Positions 1 to 9,420 are shown, numbered from the stretch's first letter. The stretch is DNA of 64,000 bases from Crocinitomicaceae bacterium (GCA_021740745.1 JAIOZF010000003.1:1-64000), one strand, 5' to 3'. The notes: generated by a model not told the origin, from the letters alone. Numbers and translations are program-made.

Positions 1-180
1 CACAATAAATAAACGAATTGCTCTTCCTATTTGAGGTGCAGCCAAGCCAACTCCTTGGGCTTTGTACATGGTCTCAAACATATCATCAATCAACTTAGGA
101 AGTTCTGGATACTCCTTCGATATTTCTTCCGCTTCTTTTTTTAAAACCGGGTCGCCGTATGCAACTATGGGTAAAATCAT
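1..180 (-). CDS. def: peptide deformylase (N-terminal 60 residues, cut by window edge)
   Basis: The reverse strand from an ATG at 178-180 reads an open frame through the window edge that begins MILPIVAYGDPVLKKEAEEI and contains GVGLAAPQIG. This is motif 1 of peptide deformylases; its glutamine belongs to the active site. The metal-binding motifs lie outside the window. The enzyme removes the formyl group from nascent N-formylmethionine in the cytoplasm. It is followed upstream, on the same strand, by ruvX with a 59-nt gap, so the two may be cotranscribed. Only about a third of the expected protein is visible, but the first motif is unmistakable. Confidence 0.93.
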   Translation of the reverse strand, partial: MILPIVAYGDPVLKKEAEEISKEYPELPKLIDDMFETMYKAQGVGLAAPQIGRAIRLFIV

Positions 181-239
181 TCTGTAAAATTTTATGCAAA
201 ATTAATCCTTTCAAGTGAATCAATGAAAAGTGTGTCGAA

Positions 240-656
240 TTATCTATTAATCTGTGCCAAATAGGACTGTAAAATAATCGCTGCACTTATTTTATCAACC
301 GTCCCTTTCTCTTGGCGTTGTTTTTTCTTCATACCTCCATCAATCATAGATTGAAAGGCCATTTTCGATGTAAAACGCTCATCAACTGAAACAATTTTTA
401 CAGTTTCAAACTTTTTTTCGAGTGCTTCCTTTAACAAGCGGACATTTTGAGTAATGTGCGTATCTGAACTGTCGAGGTTCTTTGGTTCACCTAAAACGAT
501 GGTGGAAATTTTTTCCTTTTCCACTAATTCCGCCAAGCGATTCATCAAGTTTTGGGTATCTACTGTTTCCAATGGACTTGCAATAATATTAGAAGAATCA
601 GTTATAGCCAATCCAGTTCGTTTCATTCCAAAATCTATTGCGAGTATTTTTCCCAT
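240..656 (-). CDS. ruvX: putative pre-16S rRNA nuclease / Holliday junction resolvase-like RuvX (YqgF)
   Basis: A 138-residue protein, the usual length for the YqgF/RuvX family. It starts MGKILAIDFGMKRTGLA, the RNase H-fold first strand with its catalytic aspartate, and carries VLGEPKNLD, SVDERFTS (conserved D/E region) and a late KGTVDKISAA with another conserved aspartate. The family is implicated in 5'-end maturation of 16S rRNA and was formerly thought to resolve Holliday junctions. The open frame extends upstream to 869, but that stretch overlaps dapD on the other strand and is not conserved in style. The ATG at 654-656 gives the canonical N terminus and is chosen here. Confidence 0.93.
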   Translation of the reverse strand: MGKILAIDFGMKRTGLAITDSSNIIASPLETVDTQNLMNRLAELVEKEKISTIVLGEPKNLDSSDTHITQNVRLLKEALEKKFETVKIVSVDERFTSKMAFQSMIDGGMKKKQRQEKGTVDKISAAIILQSYLAQINR

Positions 657-697
657 AACACAAATATAGTTTGAGAAATTGATTTGAAAGCAATCAT

Positions 698-705
698 TAT
701 CTTTG
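698..705 (+). promoter_or_regulatory. candidate -7 promoter element (TAnnTTTG) for dapD
   Basis: TATCTTTG matches the Bacteroidota -7 consensus TAnnTTTG exactly and ends 15 nt before the dapD ATG at 721. No convincing -33 TTG was found at the usual spacing. The last three bases form the TTG at 703 that would otherwise look like a dapD start codon. Confidence 0.5.
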
Positions 706-720
706 TTCAAAATTAAACAG

Positions 721-1530
721 ATGAGATCAATCATTGAAGCAGCTTGGGAAAATCGCGAGCTTTTAAAAGAAAAATCAACCATTGCGGCTATTGAGCATGT
801 AATTGAAGAAATAGATAAAGGTATTATTCGTGTTGCTGAACCAACAGATTCAGGCGAATGGATTGTCAACGAATGGGTGAAAAAAGCAGTTGTAATGTAC
901 TTCCCGATTCGTCAAATGGAAACGATTGAGGTTGGACCTTTTGAGTTTCACGATAAAATGGCACTCAAAACAAATTACAAAGATTTAGGCGTACGCGTTG
1001 TTCCCCCTGCGGTAGCGCGGTACGGTGCTTTTGTAGCGCCAGGTGTAATCATGATGCCATCTTATGTAAACATTGGTGCTTATGTTGATTCAGGAACAAT
1101 GGTCGATACTTGGGCCACAGTAGGATCATGTGCTCAAATTGGCAAAAATGTCCATTTGAGTGGTGGTGTTGGAATTGGTGGTGTACTTGAACCTTTGCAA
1201 GCGGCGCCAGTAGTTATTGAAGATGACGCATTTATCGGTTCACGTTGTATCGTTGTGGAAGGCGTTCGCGTAGGAACACAAGCTGTATTGGGTGCAAATG
1301 TTGTTTTGACTAAATCAACCAAAATATTTGATGTTACAGGAAATGAACCTATTGAAATGAAAGGATACGTTCCACCAAGAAGTGTTGTTATCCCTGGATC
1401 TTACATTAAATCTTTTCCTGCGGGAGATTTTTCTGTACCATGTGCCTTGATAATTGGACAGCGAAAAGAATCGACAGATTTAAAAACATCTTTAAACGAT
1501 GCCTTGAGAGAACACAACGTTGCCGTTTAA
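721..1530 (+). CDS. dapD: 2,3,4,5-tetrahydropyridine-2,6-dicarboxylate N-succinyltransferase
   Basis: A 269-residue enzyme of the succinylase branch of lysine/meso-diaminopimelate synthesis, which uses succinyl-CoA to acylate tetrahydrodipicolinate in the cytoplasm. The N terminus (MRSIIEAAWENRELL) and the long left-handed beta-helix of hexapeptide repeats (roughly residues 105-225, for example GAFVAPGVIMMPSYVNIGAY and GSCAQIGKNVHLSGGVGIGG) are typical, as is the C-terminal ALIIGQRKESTDLKTSLNDALR. An in-frame TTG at 703 would add six residues, but it falls inside a -7 promoter box, so the ATG at 721 is preferred. It is divergent from ruvX, with 64 nt between the starts. Confidence 0.95.
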   Translation: MRSIIEAAWENRELLKEKSTIAAIEHVIEEIDKGIIRVAEPTDSGEWIVNEWVKKAVVMYFPIRQMETIEVGPFEFHDKMALKTNYKDLGVRVVPPAVARYGAFVAPGVIMMPSYVNIGAYVDSGTMVDTWATVGSCAQIGKNVHLSGGVGIGGVLEPLQAAPVVIEDDAFIGSRCIVVEGVRVGTQAVLGANVVLTKSTKIFDVTGNEPIEMKGYVPPRSVVIPGSYIKSFPAGDFSVPCALIIGQRKESTDLKTSLNDALREHNVAV

Positions 1531-1634
1531 GATTTTAAAATTGAAATTTTACAAGCCCTTTGATTCACTCGAGGGCTTTTTTATTGCTTTCTTAATTGAG
1601 ATGAATTAGAAAAAATTAACATTTTATACGCTTG

Positions 1635-1654
1635 TTTTAAACACTTGTTTAAAA
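1635..1654. promoter_or_regulatory. palindromic operator candidate upstream of the TetR-RND operon
   Basis: TTTTAAACA and TGTTTAAAA form a perfect 9-bp inverted repeat around a CT spacer. It ends 8 bp before a TAnnTTTG box and 35 bp before the tetR start. A further half-site-like TTGTTTAA lies at 1658-1665. Position and symmetry fit a TetR dimer site for autorepression; binding is inferred. Confidence 0.6.
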
Positions 1655-1662
1655 TAGTTGTT

Positions 1663-1670
1663 TAATTTTG
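1663..1670 (+). promoter_or_regulatory. candidate -7 promoter element for the tetR-RND operon
   Basis: TAATTTTG matches TAnnTTTG and ends 19 nt before the ATG at 1690. The palindrome at 1635-1654 fills the place where the -33 element should be, which suits repression. Confidence 0.5.
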
Positions 1671-1689
1671 ACGCCATCAATATGCTTGT

Positions 1690-2316
1690 ATGAAAAAAGA
1701 TGCAACAACAGAAGAGAAAATTAAGGCTGCGGCAAAGGAAGTGTTCCTAGCAAAGGGCTTTGCGGGTTGCTCGTCTAGAGAGATTGCAAAGGCTGCCGGT
1801 GAGAATGTCGCTTTGGTGAATTACTATTTTCGATCAAAAGGCCAGTTGTTTGAATTGATTTTCAAGTCAGCAATGGAGGATTTTTTATTGTCCATGATCC
1901 ATGTCTTTAATTCAGAGCAATCCTTGGAACAGAAAATGCGCATTTTCATTGAAAGAGAATTCGAGTTTTTAACAAAGCATCCTGAACTACCTAGTTTTAT
2001 TATTAATGAAATGAATCGTGAAGAAGGTTGTGCCGTTGGCGAACACACCATTCATTTTGAGAAAATTGCCGAAACAGGAATTTTTAATGAATGCATTAAA
2101 GCACAACAAGAAGGTACAATGAGAGAAATTAATCTCATCAGTGTGATCATGCTTATCATGTCCAACTGCCAATACCCAACAATGGCAAAAAACTTAATGA
2201 AAAACATCCATCAGTTAACTGATGAGGAATATACCCTTCAATTAAAAACACATCAAAGCCACGTCACAGAAATGTTGGTGAACTATTTATTTCCAAAAAA
2301 CAATTCAACAAAATGA
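1690..2316 (+). CDS. TetR/AcrR-family transcriptional regulator
   Basis: A 208-residue protein with an N-terminal TetR helix-turn-helix (about residues 8-55: IKAAAKEVFLAKGFAGCSSR, then EIAKAAGENVALVNYYFRSK) and an all-helical ligand-binding C-terminal region that is not diagnostic. It is first in an operon with an RND efflux pump, and its stop overlaps the TolC gene start by 4 nt, so translational coupling is likely. A perfect palindrome at 1635-1654 sits over the promoter. By analogy with AcrR-type regulators it probably represses itself and the pump until an inducer binds. The inducer cannot be read from sequence. Confidence 0.92.
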   Translation: MKKDATTEEKIKAAAKEVFLAKGFAGCSSREIAKAAGENVALVNYYFRSKGQLFELIFKSAMEDFLLSMIHVFNSEQSLEQKMRIFIEREFEFLTKHPELPSFIINEMNREEGCAVGEHTIHFEKIAETGIFNECIKAQQEGTMREINLISVIMLIMSNCQYPTMAKNLMKNIHQLTDEEYTLQLKTHQSHVTEMLVNYLFPKNNSTK

Positions 2317-3620
2317 AAGCAATGAAATTTAAACTCCTCGGAATTGCTGTTTTTGCTTCTGTCCTAAGCACTTCTGCTCAAGGATTAGATCTTGAAACGT
2401 GCTTAAGAATGGCCGACACAGCCAACTTAACCATTCGCAATTCACAGTTAGATGTCGCAATCAACGATCGCGAAAGAAGTGCTTATATGTCGGCACGATT
2501 GCCACATCTTGCATTTTCTGGTGATTATAAATACAATGCGATAATTCCAGGACAAGTTGTACCTGCAGCATTTTTTGGTGGACCTCCAGGAACATTTTCA
2601 ACGGTTCAATTTGGGGTACCTTATAACTTGAGCAATACCTTACAGTTGACTCAGGTGCTGTATAATCCACAAGTGAATTATGGCTTAACAGCCTTGAAAA
2701 TCAACGCGGAAATTGTTGACATTCAGCGAAGAATGACAGAGCAAGACGCGAAGCAACAGGTTGCTAGTACATATTTCAATCTTCAAGCGATTAATAAACA
2801 ATTGGCTTTTGTTCAAGGTAATCTATCCAATATGAGCAAATTGATTGCAAACATGCAAGCCATGGTGGATCAAGACTTACTCATTCAAACAGAAGTGGAT
2901 AAATTAGAAATCAACCGTTTAACATTGGTGAATACCAACCAGTCACTTTTGGCTTCGAAACAACAGCTTGAGACGTATTTGAAGATTTTAATCGGGATGG
3001 ATGTGAATAGTCCAATTTCATTGGCTGCCGACAACTTGGTAGAGAAATCTATTCTAGTAGATAATTCAACCATTGTTTATACTGAATTGGAAATGCTTGC
3101 AGCTCAAGAAAAGATGAACAAAGAGGAACGTAAAGGAACAAACATGGCCTATTTGCCTAACCTTTCCTTCTACGCAAGTTACAACTATAATTACAACATG
3201 AAGCCAGAAGATGATTACCGTGTCGGAATCGAAGGTGCTTTTATTGGTTTGCGTTTGGACTGGACCTTGTTTGATGGATTAGAAAAATTCCACAAGCAAA
3301 AAGCAAATGCTATTAATGCTGAAAAAATTCAAAATCAACAATCACTTGCACAGCAGCAATTGGATATGAAAGCTGCCAATGCAAAACGTCAAATTGAAGT
3401 ACAAGCGAATGCTTTAACTGTGTCAAAAGAGCAATTAAGATTGTCCGAAAGAGTATACGACCAAGCCAAACTAAAATATGAGCAAGGAACGATTTCATCC
3501 AACGATTTAATTGATGCTGACAATGGCCTGCAACAAGCGCAAACAAATGTTGTCGCATCTTATATTCAATTGCGCCAAGCTGAATTGGAATATTTAAGAT
3601 CAATCGGAAGTATTAAATAG
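2313..3620 (+). CDS. TolC-family outer membrane efflux protein
   Basis: A 435-residue precursor with an N-terminal signal peptide (MKFKLLGIAVFASVLSTSAQ after a short leader) and two long helical coiled-coil stretches characteristic of TolC/OEP proteins. The second ends in KLKYEQGTISSNDLIDADN and a final AELEYLRSIGSIK, the usual OEP repeat signature. It forms the outer-membrane duct of the tripartite pump encoded by the next two genes. The start at 2313 overlaps the tetR stop (ATGA). A second ATG at 2322 would give a slightly shorter signal peptide and is equally possible. Substrate is unknown. Confidence 0.93.
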   Translation: MKAMKFKLLGIAVFASVLSTSAQGLDLETCLRMADTANLTIRNSQLDVAINDRERSAYMSARLPHLAFSGDYKYNAIIPGQVVPAAFFGGPPGTFSTVQFGVPYNLSNTLQLTQVLYNPQVNYGLTALKINAEIVDIQRRMTEQDAKQQVASTYFNLQAINKQLAFVQGNLSNMSKLIANMQAMVDQDLLIQTEVDKLEINRLTLVNTNQSLLASKQQLETYLKILIGMDVNSPISLAADNLVEKSILVDNSTIVYTELEMLAAQEKMNKEERKGTNMAYLPNLSFYASYNYNYNMKPEDDYRVGIEGAFIGLRLDWTLFDGLEKFHKQKANAINAEKIQNQQSLAQQQLDMKAANAKRQIEVQANALTVSKEQLRLSERVYDQAKLKYEQGTISSNDLIDADNGLQQAQTNVVASYIQLRQAELEYLRSIGSIK

Positions 3621-3659
3621 GAAATAAAAACAAAAAATAAAAGTATTAAAACGCACAAA

Positions 3660-4712
3660 ATGAATAAACGAATCATTACCATCACAGTTGTATCCATTGT
3701 ATTTGTTGGATTAATAATCGCCAAATTGCTTTCAAATAAAGACGCAGCTGAAAAGAAAATTTACATCCATAATTCAGACGCTGCTGTATTAGTTGAAGGA
3801 GTGTCTCCGACGATGCACACATTTGAAAGCTCTTATAACTTTCTAGGAACATTTGAAGCTTACCGTCAAAACACCATAAGTTCTGATGCGCAAGGAAAGT
3901 TGATCAAATTATCAATTGAAGAAGGAGATCGCATTACCAAAGGACAAGTTATCGCGAAAATCGATGATGAATTATTGCGTCTTCAATTAGATAACGCTGA
4001 AGTAGCTTTAGAAGGTCAAAAAAACGATGATGCTCGTTACACCAATCTTGGAAAAGACAATGTTGTTTCAGGTGTGCAAGTTGAAAAGACGAAACTTGGA
4101 CTTCGTTCTGCTGAAATCCAAAAAAGATTGATTGAAAAGCAATTGAGAAGCACCACAATTACTGCTCCTTTTTCAGGTGTTGTTACGAAAAAAATGGTCG
4201 ATTTAGGTTCGTTCATTGGAAATGGAACTCCAATAGCTGAAATAACAGATATCTCTTCTTTAAAATTAACCATCAGCGTTCCTGAACGTGACATTTTGAA
4301 ATTTAATTTAGGTCAAAGTGTTGAATTAAAGGCTGATATCTACGGAAACAGAATGTTTACAGGAAACGTGAGTAACATTAGTGTGCAAGCTGATAAATCA
4401 CATAACTTTAAAATTCAAATCACTGTTCCAAATCAAAAACAAGAATTGATGGCTGGAATGTATGGATCTGCTTCATTAAACAATGATAAAAGTATAACAT
4501 CACTTTCTATTCCAAGAAAAGCATTGATTGGTTCATCTAAAAATCCACAGGTGTATGTTATCCGCAACGGAAAGTCGATTTTAACTTCATTCAGCGCAGG
4601 GACTTCTGATGGCGAATTTATCGAAGTAATCAGTGGACTTTCAAAGTCAGATCTTATTGTGATCAAAGGACAAGTGAACTTGCAAAACAACTCAAAGGTT
4701 AAAACGAAATAA
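3660..4712 (+). CDS. RND efflux periplasmic adaptor (membrane fusion protein, HlyD/AcrA-like)
   Basis: A 350-residue protein anchored by an N-terminal hydrophobic segment (about residues 4-23). The split lipoyl domain is visible (SSDAQGKLIKLSIEEGDRIT and then APFSGVVTKKMVDLGSFIGN), with a short alpha-hairpin between, followed by beta-barrel and membrane-proximal domains. It links the RND pump to the TolC-like channel. It lies 39 nt after the TolC gene and 12 nt before the pump gene, clearly in one operon. No metal-binding motif points to heavy-metal export, so the HAE-type drug or lipid efflux class is more likely. Confidence 0.93.
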   Translation: MNKRIITITVVSIVFVGLIIAKLLSNKDAAEKKIYIHNSDAAVLVEGVSPTMHTFESSYNFLGTFEAYRQNTISSDAQGKLIKLSIEEGDRITKGQVIAKIDDELLRLQLDNAEVALEGQKNDDARYTNLGKDNVVSGVQVEKTKLGLRSAEIQKRLIEKQLRSTTITAPFSGVVTKKMVDLGSFIGNGTPIAEITDISSLKLTISVPERDILKFNLGQSVELKADIYGNRMFTGNVSNISVQADKSHNFKIQITVPNQKQELMAGMYGSASLNNDKSITSLSIPRKALIGSSKNPQVYVIRNGKSILTSFSAGTSDGEFIEVISGLSKSDLIVIKGQVNLQNNSKVKTK

Positions 4713-4724
4713 CAACGAATTGTC

Positions 4725-7700
4725 ATGACATTAACAGAATTATCGATAAAACGTCCTTCCTTTATTATTGTAATTTTTACAATTCTGATTGGAGGAGGTT
4801 TAATAAGTTACAATCAACTGAGTTATGAATTACTTCCTGACTTCTCCCCTCCTATTTTAACGGTTACGACTACTTATCCAGGTGCGTCACCGGCAACTGT
4901 TGAAAGTCAGGTAGCAAAACCATTGGAAGATGCCTTAAGCGGACTTGAAAACATTGTGGAGGTAACAGCCTTTTCCTTGGATAACGCATCAATTGTTTTG
5001 CTTGAATTTAAAGCATCTGCAAATATTGACAAGTCCTTGGAAGACGCGCAACGGAAGGTAAACAACGTTCTCAATAAACTCCCAGAAGGAGCAAACACGC
5101 CTGTCATTGCCAAAATTGAGCCCAATGCATCGCCTGTTTTACAAGTAAGTGCCGTTGCGAAGAACATGGACGATCGTGATTTCATGGAATTGATGGATGA
5201 TCAAATTCTCCCGCAAATCAAGCAAACAAAAGGTGTAGCCGATGTTGCAGTTATTGGTGGCGAAAAACGCGAATTCAGGGTCAATGTTGACAAGGAAAAA
5301 ATGAAAATGTATGGCTTATCGATGGCTGGCATCAATCAAGCAATTTCCTCTTCAAACGTAGAATTTCCGACAGGTAAATTAAAGGATAGCGAAGAACAAA
5401 TGACGGTTCGATTGGCAGGTAAATTTAAAACCGTTGCCGATCTTCAAAACCTCATCGTTTCGGCGACTGGAACCTCTGTTGTGCGATTATCAGATGTAGC
5501 AGATGTGGAAGATGGTTCTATTGATCAAATTACCGTTTCTCGATTCAATGGAGCGAATGGAATTGGCCTTAGAATTACGAAACAAAGTGATGCCAATGCA
5601 GTTGACATGTCCCGTGCAACAAAAGAAAATTTTAAGCAAATTGAGAAAAAGTACAAAAAGCAAGGTGTTGAATTTACCGTTGCAACTGACACTTCAATTC
5701 CTACAATTGAATCAGTCGATGCGGTAATCCATGATCTTGAATTAGCGGTTTTATTGGTTGCAGCTGTAATGCTTTTGTTCTTGCACAGTTTGAGAAATGC
5801 ATTTATTGTACTAATTGCTATTCCAGCATCCCTGATTTCCACTTTTGTTGCCATGTACATGTTAGGGTACACACTTAACTTGATGACACTTTTAGCAATG
5901 TCTCTAGTTATTGGAATTTTGGTGGATGACTCAATCGTTGTATTGGAAAACATCTATCGCCACTTACAAATGGGCAAAGACCGTCGTCAAGCTGCCTTGG
6001 AAGGACGAAACGAGATTGGATTTACAGCACTTGCAATTACATTAGTGGATGTCGTTGTATTCTCACCAGTTATGTTTATCGAAGGTACAATTTCCGACAT
6101 TTTGAGACAATTCTCAGCCGTCGTGGTTGTATCAACATTAATGTCCCTTTTTGTGTGTTTCACACTTACACCTTGGTTGGCATCGCGATTTGCCAAAGAT
6201 GTTAAATTGAATCCGAAAAATCCGCTTCAAGCGATTTTAATTTGGTTTGAAAAGCGAGTTGACATTTTTACAAATCAATACGTGAAATTGGTAGCGTGGT
6301 CTTTGCGTCACAAAATTATTGCTGGTGTAACAGTTTTAGTTATTTTCTTCGCAAGTATGGCTTCCATGGGATTAGGAATTGTGGGACAAGAGTTCGTTGC
6401 ACAAGGAGATCAAGGAAAGTTCATGATTAAGTTGAAATACGACAAAAGTGCCACTTTCGAGGAAAACAATACCACTACGCTAGAAATTGAGCAAATGATT
6501 TTGGCTCAAAAAGAGATGGTTGACATTGTTTTTGCCAATGTCGGTGGACCTAGTTCGGGTATGGGGGCAGCTTCGTTCGGTTCAGAAAATAAATCTGAAT
6601 TAACAGTAAAAATGAAGCCTGGAAAGCAAAATGAAATTCCTACGATTAAATATATGAATGCCATTCGTAATGAAATTGAGGCAAAATATCCTGGAATTGA
6701 GGTAAAAGCCTTGAACATTGGAATGGTTGAATCAGAGGAGGCGCCAATTGAAATCTTTCTTTCATCGGAGGATACTGATTTGTTGATGAAAGAAGCGAAA
6801 CGTTTGAAGGATGCCATTTTGGAAATAAAAGGGGCCAAAGATCCAACGATTTCAACAGATGACATTTCTCCTGAGGTTCGTATTGAATTAAATCGAGAAA
6901 AAATGGGTCAGCTTGGACTTCCAATCGCAGTAATTGGAATGCAACTTCAAAACGCACTAACAGGGAATGACGATTCGCAATTCGATGATAAAGGTCAAGA
7001 GTACGACATTCGTGTGATGATTGATAAATTTGATCGTAAAAACATTGACGATATCAAATCAATGACATTCACTGCAAATGATGGGAAACAAGTTCGTTTG
7101 AGTGAATTTGCCGAAGTAACAATTGATAATGCAAATGGATCATTAGAGCGTAAAAACAGAATTCCAAACACCACCATTAGAGCTTATGTTTTAGGAACTG
7201 CTTCTGGGAATGTTGCAACAGGAATTATTGACTATTTAGAGGAAAATCCCTTGAATGAAAATGTGCGTATGTTGTGGGGTGGTGAAGTAAAACGTCAAAA
7301 CGAATCGATGGGTGCCTTAGGAATGGCGATGGGAATTGGTTTAATACTCGTTTACCTCATCATGGTTGCCTTGTACGACAACTTCGTTTATCCTTTTGTA
7401 GTATTATTTTCCATTCTTGTTGCACTCGTTGGAGCTATACTTGCCTTAAACTTAACTTCTTCAAGTATGGGAATCTTTACCATGTTGGGAATGTTAATGC
7501 TCTTAGGATTAGTGGCCAAGAATGCTATTTTGATAGTCGACTTTACCAATCATTTAAAAGCCGAAGGAAAATCTACTTACAATGCATTATTAGAATCTGT
7601 TCGAGAAAGAATGCGTCCAATCTTAATGACAACCATTGCGATGGTAATTGGTATGATTCCGATTGCCACAGCGACTGGATCAGGTGCCGAATGGAAAAAC

Positions 7701-7853
7701 GGTTTGGCGTGGGTGTTAATTGGTGGATTGACCAGTTCAATGTTCTTGACAATCATTGTAGTACCGATGATGTATTACATTGTTGACCGCATTCAAGCCA
7801 AACTTTCACGCAAGAAAGCAAAGGAATTACACTTCGAAGAAGATCCGATTTAA
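4725..7853 (+). CDS. RND-family efflux pump inner-membrane permease (AcrB-like)
   Basis: A full-length 1042-residue RND transporter with the expected twelve membrane segments and two large periplasmic loops. It begins LTELSIKRPSFIIVIFTILI and has the TM4 motif GILVDDSIVVLENI, whose paired aspartates near residues 401-402 relay protons. The TM10 partner lysine is in GLVAKNAILIVDF near residue 932. Both are intact, so the pump should be proton-driven and functional. It is the last gene of the tetR-tolC-adaptor-RND operon, and a terminator-like hairpin follows at 7876-7914. It resembles the HAE1/hydrophobe branch; substrate is not predictable here. Confidence 0.95.
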   Translation: MTLTELSIKRPSFIIVIFTILIGGGLISYNQLSYELLPDFSPPILTVTTTYPGASPATVESQVAKPLEDALSGLENIVEVTAFSLDNASIVLLEFKASANIDKSLEDAQRKVNNVLNKLPEGANTPVIAKIEPNASPVLQVSAVAKNMDDRDFMELMDDQILPQIKQTKGVADVAVIGGEKREFRVNVDKEKMKMYGLSMAGINQAISSSNVEFPTGKLKDSEEQMTVRLAGKFKTVADLQNLIVSATGTSVVRLSDVADVEDGSIDQITVSRFNGANGIGLRITKQSDANAVDMSRATKENFKQIEKKYKKQGVEFTVATDTSIPTIESVDAVIHDLELAVLLVAAVMLLFLHSLRNAFIVLIAIPASLISTFVAMYMLGYTLNLMTLLAMSLVIGILVDDSIVVLENIYRHLQMGKDRRQAALEGRNEIGFTALAITLVDVVVFSPVMFIEGTISDILRQFSAVVVVSTLMSLFVCFTLTPWLASRFAKDVKLNPKNPLQAILIWFEKRVDIFTNQYVKLVAWSLRHKIIAGVTVLVIFFASMASMGLGIVGQEFVAQGDQGKFMIKLKYDKSATFEENNTTTLEIEQMILAQKEMVDIVFANVGGPSSGMGAASFGSENKSELTVKMKPGKQNEIPTIKYMNAIRNEIEAKYPGIEVKALNIGMVESEEAPIEIFLSSEDTDLLMKEAKRLKDAILEIKGAKDPTISTDDISPEVRIELNREKMGQLGLPIAVIGMQLQNALTGNDDSQFDDKGQEYDIRVMIDKFDRKNIDDIKSMTFTANDGKQVRLSEFAEVTIDNANGSLERKNRIPNTTIRAYVLGTASGNVATGIIDYLEENPLNENVRMLWGGEVKRQNESMGALGMAMGIGLILVYLIMVALYDNFVYPFVVLFSILVALVGAILALNLTSSSMGIFTMLGMLMLLGLVAKNAILIVDFTNHLKAEGKSTYNALLESVRERMRPILMTTIAMVIGMIPIATATGSGAEWKNGLAWVLIGGLTSSMFLTIIVVPMMYYIVDRIQAKLSRKKAKELHFEEDPI

Positions 7854-7875
7854 TACTTCGGAATCCATTATAAAT

Positions 7876-7924
7876 ACACCATTGCAAAGTTTAACAGAAA
7901 CAATGCAACGGTGTTTTTTTTTGT
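7876..7924 (+). terminator. rho-independent terminator after the RND operon
   Basis: An imperfect hairpin, ACACC-A-TTGCA pairing with TGCAA-C-GGTGT with one internal mismatch, is followed by a run of ten T residues. Confidence 0.7.
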
Positions 7925-8010
7925 CCTTTTGTTGAAACGAAGCTGTTAAATCCATTTCGTACAAAATAAAAATCCTTAACTTCGTCCACAACATTTTTAT
8001 TGTTAGAGAT

Positions 8011-9402
8011 ATGAATTACGACCTTATAGTTATTGGTAGTGGACCAGGCGGATATGTAACAGCTATTCGCGCATCACAACTTGGATTAAAAACAGCTATT
8101 GTTGAACGTGAATCCCTTGGTGGAATTTGCTTAAACTGGGGTTGTATTCCAACCAAAGCATTGTTAAAAAGCGCAAATGTATTTGAATACATCACACATG
8201 CGAGTGATTACGGAATTTCAGTGAAAGAGGCAAAAGCTGATTTTTCTGGAATGGTTGATAGAAGTCGTGGTGTAGCTAATGGAATGAGCAACGGTATTCA
8301 ATTCTTAATGAAGAAGAATAAAATTGACGTTTTAAAAGGAACAGGAGTTATCAAGGCTGGGAAAAAAGTTGTTGTAACAGCAGAAGATGGAACATCAACT
8401 GAGTACACGGCTGACAAAGGTGTTATTATCGCTACAGGTGCTCGTTCACGTGAACTACCTAACTTGCCACAAGATGGTGAGAAAATCATCGGATACCGTC
8501 AGGCAATGACCTTAAAATCGCAACCTAAGAAAATGGTGGTTGTTGGTTCAGGTGCAATTGGTGTTGAGTTTGCTTATTTCTACAACGCAATTGGTACAGA
8601 AGTAACAGTTGTTGAATATTTACCGAACATTGTTCCAATTGAAGATGAAGAAGTTTCTAAGCAATTAGAAAAGTCATTCAAGAAAATGGGAATCAATGTC
8701 ATGACAGGTTCTTCTGTTGAATCAGTAGACACGAAAGGTAAAGGTTGTGTTGTGACAGTTAAAACGGCTAAAGGAGAAGAGAAAATCGAATGTGATGTTG
8801 TTCTTTCTGCTGTTGGTATTGCTGCAAACATTGAAAATTTAGGATTAGAAGAAGTTGGTATTGTGGTTGACAAAGGACGTATCCTTGTGAATGATTTCTA
8901 CCAAACAAATATCCCAGGATTCTATGCAATTGGTGATGTTATCCCAACTGCTGCATTGGCACACGTTGCTTCTGCTGAAGGAATTATCTGTGTAGAGAAA
9001 ATTGCTGGTCACCATCCAGAGCCGTTGGATTACGGAAATATCCCAGGATGTACGTATTGTTCACCTGAAGTTGCATCTGTTGGAATGACAGAAAAGCAAG
9101 CAAAGGAAGCAGGTAAGGACATCAAAATTGGTAAATTCCCATTCTCTGCATCAGGTAAAGCAAGTGCTGCTGGAGCGAAAGATGGATTTGTGAAGTTGAT
9201 TTTTGATGCGAAATATGGTGAGTTATTAGGCGCACACATGATTGGTGCTAACGTAACTGAGATGATTGCTGAAATCGTTTCGATTCGTAAATTGGAAACA
9301 ACAGGACACGATATTATCAAAACTGTTCACCCTCACCCTACAATGTCAGAAGCAATTATGGAAGCTGCTGCCGCTGCATACGGAGAGGTTATCCATTTAT
9401 AA
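8011..9402 (+). CDS. lpdA: dihydrolipoyl dehydrogenase (E3)
   Basis: A 463-residue FAD- and NAD-dependent enzyme that reoxidises dihydrolipoamide in pyruvate, 2-oxoglutarate or branched-chain dehydrogenase complexes. It shows the FAD dinucleotide motif GSGPGG (residues 9-14), the redox-active disulfide CLNWGC (Cys40 and Cys45), the NAD motif VVGSGAIGVEFA (around 172-182), and the C-terminal HPHPTMSE with the catalytic His-Glu dyad. Length is standard. It stands alone between two terminators, with no E1 or E2 genes nearby, as is common for a shared E3. Confidence 0.96.
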   Translation: MNYDLIVIGSGPGGYVTAIRASQLGLKTAIVERESLGGICLNWGCIPTKALLKSANVFEYITHASDYGISVKEAKADFSGMVDRSRGVANGMSNGIQFLMKKNKIDVLKGTGVIKAGKKVVVTAEDGTSTEYTADKGVIIATGARSRELPNLPQDGEKIIGYRQAMTLKSQPKKMVVVGSGAIGVEFAYFYNAIGTEVTVVEYLPNIVPIEDEEVSKQLEKSFKKMGINVMTGSSVESVDTKGKGCVVTVKTAKGEEKIECDVVLSAVGIAANIENLGLEEVGIVVDKGRILVNDFYQTNIPGFYAIGDVIPTAALAHVASAEGIICVEKIAGHHPEPLDYGNIPGCTYCSPEVASVGMTEKQAKEAGKDIKIGKFPFSASGKASAAGAKDGFVKLIFDAKYGELLGAHMIGANVTEMIAEIVSIRKLETTGHDIIKTVHPHPTMSEAIMEAAAAAYGEVIHL

Positions 9403-9420
9403 TTAAAAATAATTGACACA

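Noticed and set aside
656-869. Longer RuvX start
   Set aside because: The extension overlaps dapD and its promoter and adds residues not seen in the family; the ATG at 654-656 gives the standard 138 residues.
4907-7177. Minus-strand open frames inside the RND pump gene
   Set aside because: Antisense shadows; low-complexity Ser/Phe-rich translations typical of the complementary strand of AT-rich coding DNA.
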